Source: Mycocentrospora acerina (Eukaryota; Ascomycota; Dothideomycetes; Pleosporales). From it: 64,000 nt of DNA. Both the position numbers and the translations under genes were made by a program. The notes under the pieces are model-generated. The model ran no database searches, was not told the DNA's origin, and saw only the letters and a list, made by a program, of their open reading frames with translations. The stretch covers positions 48,921 to 112,920 of the forward strand of contig JAKUHH010000033.1 of the NCBI GenBank assembly GCA_022701365.1, read 5' to 3'. This document shows, in pieces, positions 37,101 through 49,499 of the stretch; position 1 is the first letter of the stretch, and each line of letters opens with the position of its first letter.

Positions 37101-40100
37101 GTAAGTACTAGAAAGACTTTATACTGCTAGTCTTTAAGTAGATATTAAGAAGAGCAAGTTCTACATTACCTGTACAAAGTACCTTAGATATATATTAACT
37201 AATAAAGGTGTTAAAGTTAACCTAGAAAAGGTAGAAGCTTTAAAGAACTAAGACTAACCTACTACTATTATAAGTATAAAGTCCTTCCTAAGCTTTATAG
37301 GTTTCTACTATTAATTTATTACTAGTTTTTCTTAAGTTATAAAACTCTTTATTATAATGCAAAGCCTTATAATACTATTTATATAGACCTTAAAGTGCAA
37401 GGAAGCCTTCTATTACTTTAAGACTGCCCTCTTAGCTATACTTACTTTGTGCTATTTTAAGCCTAATTATAACACTTAAATTAAGACTAATGCATTAGAC
37501 AGTATAGTTGCTAAGGTTTTGTTATAAAAACACTCTAATAAGAAATAGTACCTTGTAGCCTTCTATAGTAAAGTCTTATCTAAAGCTAAGCTTAATTAAG
37601 AAATATATAATAAAGAACTTTTTGCTATTCTCTAAGCCTTCTTAAAGTAGAGGGCTAAACTAACTTTTATTTAGACTTAAGTCTTAGTCCTTTTAGACTA
37701 CTGCGCCTTAGAATATATTATAACTACTAAAGTACTTAATGCTAGATAAGCATAATAGTCTAAAGCTTTAGCCCTTTTTAACTTTTAAATTAAGTATACA
37801 CTAGGCAAAAATAATAAGAAGGCTAATATCTTTAGCTAATAAGAACAAGACCTAAGCTAGTTAAAGTTAGCCTAAGAAGATAATTAATTAAGAGTCCTAC
37901 TTAGACCTTACTATCTTTATATCTAGATTAATACTAATCTAGCCTAGACCTACTTTTAGGCTTAAATTTAATAGATGTTATCTATTAATGCATTACGCCC
38001 TAACATAACTCTAATAGCTTTTAACTCCTTAGAACTAATAAATATAGTTCTCTATAAAAACTAGTTAGCTTTTAAAGAATAATAAGTAAAGCTGCTAGAC
38101 AACTATTAGATTAGTAACAGGCTCTTGCTCTACTAAGATTAACTCTGCTTATCTAGAGATTCTCTTCTATATACTTAGCTTATTTATAAAGTATATAATT
38201 AAATCTCTATAGCACACCCTAGCTCTAAAAAGACTTATTAGTTACTAGCCTAATAGTACTATTAGAAAGGTATAAAGGCTAGTTATTAATAGTATATTTA
38301 AAACTGCATCTTTTGTTGTAGAGGACATCTAAGACAGTCTTATCTCTTTAGATACTTCTACCTATTGCCTATCTCTAAAAGACTAATGCAGCACTTATAT
38401 ATAGATTTTAAAAGATTTCTTAAAAGATTAGGCTAAGTATAACTAGATTATAGTAATTATTAACTAACTGTCTAAATAAGCTATTACTATCTTATATTAT
38501 AAAATAATTAATACCTAAAGCATAGTAAACCTATTTATTTAATAAGTATACTATTTTAGACATACTTTAGATATAATTATATTAGACTATAGTCTCTAAT
38601 TTATTTCTAGTTTCTAGTTAGAGTTCTATTAAATTATAAGTATAAAGGTTAAGCTCTCTACTGCCTATTATAAAGAAATAGACAGCTAAATAGAGATTAT
38701 AAATAAGTATATTAATTAAAGATTGCAGCCTTTTATATCCTTTTACTAAGATAATTAGAGTAACTTCTTACTTTTAATTAACTATGCTTAGATAACTCTT
38801 CCTTATAGTGCTATTAGAATAGCCCTATACTAGCTCTTCTTTAGTAGTAAACCTAGACAGAGTTAAAACTAAGAAAGCCTTATACTTTCTGCTAAATAAT
38901 TTAATAAAATTAACTATTATAATGCCTTTATATTTATAACTTGTATACATAACACCTAGTAATAAGCTAAAGATAACTTAGAAAAGGCCTAAGCCTAAAT
39001 ATAAGCTGTAGTTAATAAGCACTAATAACTAGTAAATTAGTAAGTTAGAGATATAGTATACCTATCTACTAAAAACCTAACTAATATAAGGCCTAGCTAA
39101 AAGCTATCTGCATAATAGGAAGGACCCTTTAAAGTACTAGAGTAAGTTAGCTACTTATATTAGTTAAAGTTACCTTTAGGTTCTCTTATTTATAATATCT
39201 TCTTACTAAGTATCTTATGTAAAGATTCTTAAGATCTCTTACTAAGATAAGAAGCACTAAAACTCTTTAAAAGCTTAATTTATAGTATAGAAGAGTAAAA
39301 GGTAGAAAAAATACTTACTAGTAAAGTGTATTAATCTATACTAAAATATTAAGTTAGCTAGGTTAGATATAACCTAAACTCTATTTAGTATAAAGCTTTA
39401 AATTTTATAAGATCTTCTTATAAGTTAAAGGCTTTTTATAAGAAGTATCTAAAAAAGCTAAGCCTGCTATAAAGACTAAAGAGCTAGTTATAAGCTTAAA
39501 AAGATAAAGTAGAAGATATATTATATTTAGAAGATAATTAAGTTAAGGATTATAATTCCTATTTATAAATATATATAGTATATATAAGCTAACAGACCTA
39601 ACTTAGATATAGTTTAGGCACTACTTATTACTGCGTCTTTACTAAACTCTATTAGCTTACTCTTGCCTAGAGACTTTACTACATTATTACTACTACTGCT
39701 TCTACTAACTTTCCCCCTAACAGCTACCTTACCCTTACTACTTTTACCTCTCTTTGCTAATACTGCTGCTATCTCTGCTATTCTTACTGCTATTTCTTCT
39801 ATCTTTTCTTCTATCTCTTCTATTACAGCCTCTATACCTACTACTACCTTTTAAATCTCCTCTAACTCTGCCTATAAAGACTAAACCTCCTTCCTTATTA
39901 ACTAATAATATATAAGCATAACCTCTACTATAGTTATACTAGTAACTTAAGAGTTAGCTACTTATATATATATTACTAGCTAATAAGCTGCTTTAGCAGT
40001 AAGCTTCTTAACTATATCTATCTTTTCTTTATTATTAATGCTGCTATAGATAGAGTTACTCTATAAGTTTAAGGCCTACTAAAAAGACCTAAACTTAGGT

Positions 40101-40337
40101 CTAATATATAATAGCACTTATTAAGAAATTAGCACTAAAGACTATAAGATAAGATATAGATACTTACTAGATTACACTTCTTATTCTACTTTATACAATA
40201 GTAGTATTTCTTTAACCTTGCTAAATAAAACTTAAACTTAATAAATTACTTGCAGGTAATAGCCTGCATACACTGCATGCAGATAACCTAGAAGGCTACT
40301 AGGAGGGCACTAGGGGGGACAGGGATCAGCATAAGGG

Positions 40338-40484
40338 CAGGTGTAGGTGTGGTAGTAGTTGTAGGCGTAGGTGCAGGCGTAGGCGTAGGTGCAGGTGCGG
40401 GTGCGGGTGCGGGTGCGGGTGCTGGTGCTGGTGCTAGTGCTGCTGGTGTTGTTGTTGTTGTTGCTGCTGCTGCTGCAGTTGTGG
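40338..40484 (+). repeat. G-rich hexanucleotide/trinucleotide minisatellite in the inner element
   Basis: Tandem units of GGTGYRGGCGTA and GGTGCG type pass into GTTGTT and GCTGCT runs. It is locally GC-rich and retains CpG inside otherwise RIP-stripped DNA. An open frame across it encodes only V/G/A low-complexity residues and is not taken as a gene. Confidence 0.8.
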
Positions 40485-40970
40485 TTGTAATTATAGTTGT
40501 AATTGTAGTTTTGCTATACTTATTAGCAAAACACTACTAAAAAGGCTTAACAAAGGATACATATAAAAAATATTAAGCCTAACTGCTAAGAAGATTAAGA
40601 TTTTAGAAAGAAAGCCTTAATATATAAGAACCTGTCTTAAAGTAAAAGAGATAATTATTAAGGCAATAATAAAGGAAAATTTTTCTTAAGGTAAAAGTTA
40701 AAACATTATTAAAGATTACTTTGCAGCAAAGTGCAAATAAGAGTTAAATATAGAAAAGGATATATTTAGATAAGATAAGGACTTATACTATAAAGAAAGG
40801 TAAAAGAAAGAGGTAATATAAACTTTAGACAAAAGAGTTTTGCAAGGACAAGAAAAAGAAACCTAGACACTGTCTAAACCCTACTCTACCTCTTCTTCTC
40901 TCTCTTTCTTATATAGATAAAAGACAACTCTGCAAAAAAAGACTTTTTGCCTATATAGAAAGAAAGGTAG

Positions 40971-41258
40971 TGTAATATTTATAACATTACATTCTATTAT
41001 TACCCCTAAGTTAACTAACACCTATCTAATAGCTAGCTAATTTATACTTGCCTTAGATAGTAACCCTAAGAAGAGATATATAAAGGGGGCAGTTAGTATA
41101 GCTTTATAGAGTAGTTTTTCTATATCCTTTTATATAAGACCTATAGGTGTAGAGAATAGTATCTTTAGTTTACCCTCTAGTCCTAGCACTCCTATATACC
41201 TAGTAGTGGACACTTTAGACCCTATTCGGATCACTCTATTATAACCTGCGTCGTTACA
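40971..41258 (+). repeat. 3' LTR of the inner element
   Basis: 288 bp. The left end TGTAATATTTATAACATTAC is RIP-altered, while the right end CCTGCGTCGTTACA is intact. Followed by CTGCC. Confidence 0.92.
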
Positions 41259-42162
41259 CTGCCTAGCAAGGGGCCTAGCTGCAGTCTGCAGCTTAGAAAT
41301 AGAATTAGAGAGCATAAAAAGAGAGGTAGCGCAAGCAGCAGCAAGAAGAAGGTTAATTAAGGCTAAATTAGGTATTAATTTCTTATTAAGCTATAATAGG
41401 TTAGAATAGTGTAGAATAGTATAAAATAATAAGGAACTTACAGCTATATACTCTCTGTTATTGCAGAAATACTAAAAGTACTGCTTAAACTTATACTTGA
41501 CTCTCTTTGTATTAAAGGCCTTCTACTTGTAATATAAGGCCTAATTTTTATTAGTAATTTCTAGCATAAGGCATCTAATCTTACTTAAGTATTAAAGATT
41601 ACTCTTAGTATATAAATAGACATAAGTAGTATATAAATAGTTAGTATAAACTCTATTATTTATAAAGTTATTACTAGTAGCAGTAGTGTCTATAATAAAA
41701 ATCTAGGAGGTAAAGAGAGAGCAAAATTAGTAATAAAAAGGTAAGGAAACCTTATTAATACTAGTTAGCTACTATTTATGCTATAATAGTCTATTAGGAG
41801 CTAATAGACTATAACCCAGATTATTTATCTAGAGAAGTAATAAATTAAGAAAACTTATAAAAAACTGTTGTTAAGTATAAGAGAAATTAACTAAAAAGAG
41901 CTAAAGAACCTTATTATACAACTTAAGCCTAGCTAACTTACTTATTATATTATTAGATTAGGCAGCTACAGTAAAAGCCTAGGTAAAGGTAATTATAATA
42001 GTAAAGCTTTAAGGTAAAAGTGCTTTTACCTAGAATTCCTACTTTAGGAGCCTTAACCTACTACTAGTGTAAATCTCCTATAATAGCTTATAATACTTTA
42101 TTTTAGTATATAGTAAGTCCTCCTTTATAACTTAGGGCAAGTTATCTTAACAAAGGGGATAT

Positions 42163-42719
42163 TATTAGGATTGCACCCTAATTAGAGTAAGCAGAGGTTA
42201 CTCTTGTAACGTTCACAACGTCACATCCTATCATTACCCCTGAGTCAACCAACACCCATCCGATAGCCACCCGATTCGTACTCGCCTTGGATGGTAACCC
42301 TAGGAAGGGATATATAAGGGGGGCAGTCTGTGTAGCTTTGTAGAGTAGTTTTTCTGTATCCTTTTGTACAAGACCTATAGGTGTAGAGAATAGTATCTTT
42401 GGTTTACCCTCCAGTCCCAGCACTCCCATATGCCTAGTAGTGGACACTTCGGACCCCATTCGGATCACTCTCTTATAACCTGCGTCGTTACAACTCTTAG
42501 GTATTAGTACTAAGGAGTTCTGTACTAGAGCACTATAAGAACCTTATACCCCTCTCTTAGTATCTATTACTATCTAGACTACTAAGAGACCCCTATATAG
42601 GCTACTACAGAATTGTTATAAGGAAAGTAGCAATTTGTCTATAAAATACTACTATTATACGTGTATACTATACAAAGACCCTACTTGCTTAGTAACATGA
42701 AGGAAGAAGGTTCTCAACA
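42163..42719 (+). repeat. 3' LTR of the outer element, interrupted
   Basis: Starts TATTAGGATTGCACC (RIP-altered TGTCAGG) and ends TTCTCAACA. Interrupted by the solo LTR at 42205-42492. The last about 110 bases, beside the host gene, keep CpG and CpA. Confidence 0.9.
42205..42492 (+). repeat. Solo LTR of the inner-element family, almost RIP-free
   Basis: 288 bp, TGTAACGTTCAC...GTCGTTACA, flanked by ACTCT on both sides (42200-42204 and 42493-42497). It retains CpG and CpA (for example CCGATAGCCACCCGATTCG), unlike its sister LTRs, and is therefore the best preserved copy of the family here. Confidence 0.93.
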
Positions 42720-42983
42720 AGCATCAACCAGCCTTATACAACGACATGCCTTCATGAAGGCTGGTGGCCGAAAGTACAACGTCGGGCAGCATGCCCAAAG
42801 TGCACAGAAATTTGGACCTATTTGTTAGAATGCCTGGGCTGCAAGATGCAAGCATGTCCAAAATGTCAAAGTACGATTCGGCCAAGAAGACCACGTAATA
42901 TGGCTAGAAACGGTCGAAGGAATTTTGCGAGAGCTAGGAATCCAAGTCCAGCGTCTTATTATGAACAATTCAGTTCATCTTGA
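42720..42983 (+). pseudogene. J-domain protein gene, 3' part (separated by retrotransposon)
   Basis: Begins in the right AGCAT duplication (42720-42724) and continues the exact codon phase left at 27594, to TGA 42981-42983. It encodes the C-terminal Cys-rich module of the protein: CLHEGWWPKVQ, ACPKC, CLGC, ACPKCQSTIRPRRPR and a basic tail. Three CxxC pairs plus CLH look like a double zinc ribbon, which I associate with this fungal J-protein group. The strand, phase and family content leave little doubt that it belongs to 26507-27594. It has no promoter or start of its own. Confidence 0.9.
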
Positions 42984-44063
42984 CCACAGAGTGTTTGCTT
43001 TGATCTTTGGTACAAGTTTTCTTGGTCTATCCCAAAGAAAATTTGTTGTATCTAGTTGCGCCTTTATGAATTTCACCACCTTCACCGATGCAAGAATATT
43101 TTAGGGCTTATTGCAAATGCTCCTCCGATTCTAACATTTTTTTCTATATCGGCTTTAAACTCGATGTTCGTATTTTGCTTGTTTGGAGACTACTCCTGTG
43201 TTGAACATGGTAGATTCTAGGCTTGACTAGTTCGATTTCCCTATTTCTCCGACAGCCACTATAAATAGTTTGCACAAGCTTTCAAGGAACTGTCAGGAAA
43301 GGTAGTGGGGACGTCTAAATTAAGAAAATCTAGAGATCGAGTGAAAATATTGGTGAGATCGTAAAGCAACTACATGTTTGGTACTTGCTTAAACTGAATG
43401 CTCCGTTAATAATCGATACGACCATAATTATCAAACCTCAGCATGGTCACACAGGCACAGTCTGATTGAAGAGCTTATGATCAGGATATGTCGAAGTGTC
43501 ACAACCAAAAACCAATTGATCTCTAGCCGTCGGGCTATTAGACTGATGCACTCCTGCACGACAGTTAGCTTTTCGTCATATTAATTCAGTGAATTGATAT
43601 AAAAATCTAAACTAATTTCCTGTTGACTTAATCTTGCAGCATGGACGATTCCAATTTCCTATTTGATTTTGAGAACACAATTCGTGTCTTAACACACTAG
43701 AGCTTCTACGGAATTTTTGGACAATAATTTAGTGAAATGATTTCAAAGAAATTAAGCACCCTCTTCGAGTACACTACAGAATTAGAGATTTTTTGAAGCC
43801 TCGTGCAGCAACTGTAGACCTACTTTGAAAGACTCACCAACTTCAAACATTCACTATCTCATTCGACCGACCCGATTCATATACTCATCAAGTCATTGGG
43901 CGCGCCAGGCAGAGCTTTACAGCCCACATCTGGTTGAACAATAGTAAATACAAGAAAATGATCTTTCAGAAGTCCATGGGTAAGAAAATTGATTTCGACT
44001 CCGAAGTCCGCGCAGGTTGGTGACATTAGACAGGAAATGATAGCATTAGGATACTGAAAGCCG
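42984..44063. other. Intergenic, no gene seen
   Basis: Mildly AT-rich, nothing recognised. Confidence 0.4.
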
Positions 44064-45063
44064 CTAGATTAAAAATACGAAATTGTACACACTACAAAAT
44101 CGAGGTGATTGTAAAGTGTTTTGAGACAGCATGGATACGCATGATGCCTGGAGGAACCCATTTGAAGATAATTCCAGCTGATCCCACTCGCGAAGCAATG
44201 CTAGGGCACAGGGGAGGTGATTTCCCACAAGCTGTATTCTGAAAATGTCGTAGGGGCTACGACTTTGCTCCAAGATACGATAGTGCCCTCTCGATTAGGG
44301 TACTGAGAATTTGCATCAAGACTGAGAGTATGCCCAATCTCTTTGCGGAGCTGTTGTTCGCGATCTGCATGCTGGTCAAATATCTTCTTCTCGGAAGCAA
44401 GCTTCGTTTTTCTTGTAAATTCTAGAAGGTGTGCATTTTGATAACGCTACTACATATGAAGAGCTTATGAAATCCATTTGGTTATCGAATTCGATGTAGA
44501 CTTGTTCGGGCCATTTGTCTCGCCTTCGTCTTTGAGCGTCGCTCTTGCATCTCCCGATTCCTTCCAAGTAAAAACTCCGTATCGTTTTCCCCATCTATAT
44601 CAAAATCGAATTCATTGCGAGCTAGACTAATTTGAGTCCTGTTGTCTAAATCTTAGCCGCCTATTGTCTCCTCGAGGGCGTAAATTTTCTCGGTCAATCT
44701 CTTCTAGGCTTTTGTGGCAGTAGACTTTAGGATTCCTCCTTTCGAAATTTTCATGTGCATACTCAAGTCAATTTGAGAATGTTTCAGCCTCTTTTGTGTA
44801 GTTTTGAGTCCGTCGGTATTGCCATTGGTCTTGTATGCATCACGCTCTTGCTCTCGTGTCGCGACCTCTCTTCGCTTTTCCCTCAGCTAGATCTGCAGCT
44901 GTAGCCCTAGTTGAGCAGCAACTTTGAGTTTTAGATCCTTCCCACAAGCATGCTCATACTATTGGTGTAGATTTTGGCCCCAAATGGTTTGAAGGCGCTG
45001 TGGAAGGCGTTTTTTCTCTTCTTCCGTAAGTTCTGGATTTTTGGCCTTTTTCCCCACAAATTA
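44064..45063 (-). pseudogene. Decayed gene of unknown function with C-to-T type stops
   Basis: Read on the minus strand from 45063, a charged, helix-rich protein emerges: EEEKKRLPQRLQTIWGQNLH, KTTQKRLKHSQIDLS, KRLTEKIYALEETIGG, then ARNEFDFDIDGENDTEFLLG and RNREMQERRSKTKARQMART. After a frame change it continues KKIFDQHADREQQLRKEIGH and EGTIVSWSKVVAPTTFSEYS, and after another REWDQLELSSNGFLQASCVS. The frame is broken by TAG/TAA codons (the first at 44959-44961), most of them where Gln codons (CAG/CAA) would fit, plus at least two frameshifts. I do not recognise the family. It lies 1.3 kb from the RIP-affected retrotransposon, so RIP leakage is a plausible cause. Confidence 0.6.
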
Positions 45064-48000
45064 CTTCAGTCAGGGAGATCGAACTAAATTCCATTAGTAG
45101 CACAGTAAGTACAATCTTATTGATAAAAAAGGAAACCAGAGGCGCTTGCTATAAGACGAATGCCTTTCCAAGGGCACTGAAAAAACGAGCGACTCGGACA
45201 ATGAGATATGATTAATCAAATCCGAGAAACTATCCACAGGTAGGGTTACTGCGCATACCATTCCAACCGATTCAATGTTTTATCACTTTGATACCTATTT
45301 AAAATGAAATGGGAGAAATAGTTCTCTAGTGTAGAACCACTGTAACTTTTTCATAATTTGACTTCATTCCGGCCCATCTGACCGTTATAAGACATTTTCC
45401 CTGGAAATGTTTCTTGATCAAGCAACAAGAGTTTCGATATCGTCTACACCAGTTCAATTATCAAAGGATTCGATAAAATTCATATTGCGTATGTGGCTTT
45501 AATGTGCCAAGAAGTAGACAAACAACACAATTTGCTAAAAGCAGGTACTGCAACGTAGTAAGATGAGTCGATAAGGGCGATTTTCGACCTGAGGAAAGGC
45601 TAAAATTCTCTATCTGGGCCCGCGATCTGTATAATCGGGGTTTGCAGATTTGCTGCAATGGATATGGCGTGGTGACAGCACAATGGCGAGGCAGTCCTGC
45701 TCACATGTACTACAACTCTACATTTAGGTGTCTGTGAATCTTTGGTATTGAATATAATCTACATTTGCTTTTGTTGTACACTTGTTGGATAACGGGTTAT
45801 TACTTTCTTTTTTTTTCGCTCTCGCTTTAGAAACATGGTAACAAAACCAGAGCTCCCAAACTGCTAATTGACTGCTCAAATCATGTGGCTTTTAAAAATA
45901 TTAATAATAGGATCTGAATAATAAATGGCTGAATTGTTAGACTCACAATGACGAGTTGACTTCAAAACATATCCATCTGGTAAATCGGTTGAAGCATGTC
46001 TTTAGCAAGATCACAGCTTCCCTAAGCTTAGAAATACAGGAAACTTAGAGAGCGAAATGAAAACTCAGCACAGTACTTTGTTTCATAGATGATGACGCGA
46101 AGCCGCCAATTTTAATGATAGCAGCCAAATTTAAAACGATGTTAGTGGAATTACCAAGACCATTTAGTAATAGAGAGTCTAGGCAACATCGAGACAGCAT
46201 ACTTTGATCACATGCAATTAATCGAATCTTGGGACGAGTATCTCAAAGTTTTATAATTTAGTTTCAGTCCTCTGATACTTGAACTCACGCAAGACCAGAT
46301 GTGATTATGATGGTAATCAAGAGGTTCATAAGATATCACATCGTAAAGGTACCAGACTATTAAGTATTGTAACGCATAACGATACGATATAGTGCACCAA
46401 CGCAACAAGCACTTTGACTGCTCTTGGGATAAGATTGCTGGATCAGTTTTAGCATGCAGAAAGCATAAGAACAGACGTCAACACCTTGTTTACGTCAACT
46501 AAAAACTGTTGTTGCGACCTCTAAACATTGCCTCTAACGTCGCAAACGTATCATCTATCATCCCTGGACCTATGCATCAGAATTGGTGAAATAGAGCCAT
46601 CTCCACCTTGTGGAGAGATAGCAGAAGTGCCATTATCGGCTACCATTCATGTGTCAGAAGTTGCGTATAGGTTCAACTCGACTGCTCGATGGATCTGGGA
46701 TTATATTTGCGCGTTAGAGAGGTAGTAGCTGGGGCTCTCTAAAACTTTTCGTCGCTCGTCCCGTATGAAGTTAGAAGAGCGCGAAGATGCGGCCAAGCGC
46801 GATACTGTTACAAGAACTAAAAGACAAAAGCTGATAAACTAAAGAAGTTCATCTTATTAGATTCCCATCTTTCATTTAATCGTAATTTTATCGTCTTGCC
46901 ATGAACAGATTAATGTTGCTCCAATCTTCCCAAGATATACAAAATATGTCTTGACAGTGACTAATTTACCCTTTGGTGTAGATACTGAACGTCATAAAAC
47001 ACAGGTACAGCTTCGGTCTCCCTCCAATCGCGGACTACAATTCCAAGAAATCCGAGTATATATCATTGTGGATCATCGGCGTTGCGGGAGCTGCCTTTGC
47101 TGAAATCTTCATGATACCACCGTACGGCATCTGATGCACCTCTCTTATGGAGCTTCCATAATTTTCACGGTGGTCGCTATGAAGGCGCCACACGCTAATT
47201 GGTTGTGGTACCAGCCAAAGACTCAGCACGCACAATTCTCATATGTATCATTATGTAGGTTATGCAGGTTGTATACACATAACAATTGAATCATCTGGTC
47301 TCTCAACTACTTTAATCCAATAATATCCTCTCATTTCCTCATATAATCACATAGCATAGGAACTGTTGCAGCAAAGCCCATTTCTGCTATCTCGAAGTCC
47401 TCGAAGCTGAGCTCTGCTTGAGTTTGCTTATTGATAATCATGGCAGCCTCCTGAAGATCGGGATCGGTCATTTGTGATCTGAGCGCAAAACTAGGAAATG
47501 ATGAAGAGGAAAAGTCAGCGATGAAATTCTGACAGGTGAATCCCTGAAGTGGTCATGACGCGAAAGTCGGGCCATTCGCAGCTTGAGCAAAGGTCGCAGC
47601 CATCGTGTGACGTTGTCGAGTGCAAGGGAAAAGCTTGATTTATTAGTATGAATGAAGAAGATCTTGAGCCGAATAAATTGGAAAAGCCTTACTACTTCAG
47701 GTAGTATAATCGCACAGTCAACAATTTTGCCGCGATGATGGGTATTCATACCCGATCTGTTACATCATGCGCGATTTTTTTCTTCAAGTGGAAATTTCAG
47801 TCCTAGACTGTTGAGACTGAGCGACCTGCTCTGTTGATTTGAGGTATTGGAGACTCTATGTTGATGTTTTAGTGAGTTTACATAAGTATTGACATGCCTT
47901 TTTTGTTTTCTTAGTCAACTTGTGGCGTTGAATTATCGGCGACTTGTACATTACCACGGTCAACGTACGAGCAGTATCATAAAATGTGAACGATGTAGCA

Positions 48001-49499
48001 GAATGAAAATTGCAACCCAATCAATCATTCTAAAATGCCTTCAGTCACACACGACAAGTCATCACACACCTTTCTATTCTTGTCGTAGCCATGGTCGTGG
48101 GATTGGGCTCAATTTCGACCATTTCGGGTGAAAAGGCTCCCCGTCAAGCTTCCAATAGCCCAGATGCTGGATCTATTATCTGAATCTGTATTTCCAACTT
48201 AAATATGTGCTATCGCGTCCACTTTGTGGCTATGGCCCCTCGTTGACGTGGGATGAACATGCTGGACAATGCAAAGCCGAGTGCACCGTCAACGCGAGCT
48301 GGTTGGACCGACCACTTTTACAGAAGCTTGAAGAATGGGGTGTTATCAATGCGAATAATAGACACTTTATGGTATCAGCGATGCTGAACGCAACGACAAG
48401 TCGTTAGTGAAACGTCAAGAGCTTGCGACAGTTTTCAGTGACATCGCTTTGCTAACTAACAATTTTTGGTGACCGTCGCATTCCTTGCAGACAGAAACGT
48501 CATTCTTTTTTCTCTTAAACATTTCTTAGTCAATAGTCTTATATACTGAGATTATCGAAGACTGGAGTACAAAACTCTATCAGCTGTTTAGCACTACTGG
48601 ACCTTAGAAGAAGGTTAATAACTGAACGGTAACCTACTAGAACAGTTTCGCCCAATATTTTCCAGCGTGAAGACGTTGAATTACTACATCGGCATGGTCA
48701 TTGGCGGTGCGTGCCTCAATGACCGTCTGCAGCATGACAAGAATAGCAAAACTGTCAATGCCATCGTCAAATGTTTATGCTCAGTTCCACACGAACACGT
48801 TCATTATTGTCACTGTAGCGGTGATAAAATCAATCTTTTCTGATTATGTAAGATATCCCATTGCAAACCTGTTGCTTACAAGCATAATCGGAATGTATTG
48901 ACAATGTAGGCCAATGCCCATCTAAACAATATGTTCTCCGACTTAGAGTTGTCATATCATATGATAAACAACTTACAAATGAACAAGAATTTCAACAAAG
49001 AGCGTTTCGAATGATTTTTCTTACATGATTAGTGTGACCTATTTATAGATCTACCTATGAATTGCTGTGTTAAGGAATTAATAATCATTCCCTGTCAATA
49101 AATAGAGAATAACATAACGAAATATAAGGGGAGTAACGTGATTACTTTGAATAAAGAGAAATAGAAGAATATAAACACGCTGTGTACCCCTGTGCTGTTA
49201 TACATGACAAGCTACCAGTTTTGGCTGACATATTTTACAGTCAAAGCATTAAACAGCTCATTTTCGGACACATTTGTAGCAGAGCTGCAGTTCTTGTAGA
49301 ATGTTTTGTCAAGTATAAAATCTACAAGTTTAGAAACGCAGCAAAACAAGAAGATTACGACTATATGATTTTAAGTTGAGGCTGTTAAATCCAAAAGATT
49401 CGACGAAAACGGATTAGCGGAGATCACAAAGTAGGTTTTTCTTGAGAGAAGTTAAGTTTTCATAATTTTGTCTAGATCATGATCCAACTTTGTCCAGCA
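45064..49499. other. Gene-poor stretch, no gene recognised
   Basis: About 4.4 kb with only short frames. No repeat copies seen elsewhere in the window were recognised here. Confidence 0.45.

Larger units (their letters stand above)
33807..41258 (+). mobile_element. Inner Ty3/gypsy LTR retrotransposon, 7452 bp, nested in the outer one
   Basis: Two LTRs of exactly 288 bp (33807-34094 and 40971-41258) in the same orientation, flanked by the 5-bp duplication CTGCC (33802-33806 and 41259-41263). The interior is RIP-degraded, but reverse-transcriptase remnants are readable near 36.7-37.1 kb. The same LTR family occurs as solo copies at 10550 and 42205. A purine-rich AGAAAGGTAG immediately precedes the 3' LTR, as a polypurine tract should. 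Confidence 0.93.
27595..42719 (+). mobile_element. Outer Ty3/gypsy LTR retrotransposon, 15,125 bp with nested insertions
   Basis: Bounded by 264-bp LTRs (27595-27858; 42163-42719 minus an inserted 288-bp LTR and its 5-bp duplication, again exactly 264) and by the target duplication AGCAT (27590-27594 and 42720-42724). A purine tract (AAAGGGGAT) precedes the 3' LTR. Removing the inner element plus CTGCC (7457 bp) and the solo LTR plus ACTCT (293 bp) leaves about 7.4 kb, normal for Ty3/gypsy. RIP has removed nearly all CpG and most CpA from the interior, leaving stops throughout. Reverse-transcriptase and integrase-like stretches can still be traced on the plus strand. Confidence 0.93.

Noticed and set aside
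39663..39854. Leu/Thr-rich open frame
   Set aside because: Low-complexity translation of CT-rich, RIP-altered retrotransposon sequence.
40349..40540. Open frame of repeated Val/Gly/Ala residues
   Set aside because: It is a translation of a minisatellite inside a RIP-degraded element; there is no protein-like composition.
41130..42468. Two similar minus-strand frames (at 41130-41315 and 42178-42468) sharing LGLEGKPKILFSTPIGL-type residues
   Set aside because: Both lie in copies of the same 288-bp LTR, so the similarity is repeat sequence and not a gene family.
47889..48131. Possible zinc-cluster start (KCERCSRMKI)
   Set aside because: The third to sixth Cys of the motif are missing in every frame, no splice fits, and no regulatory domain follows.
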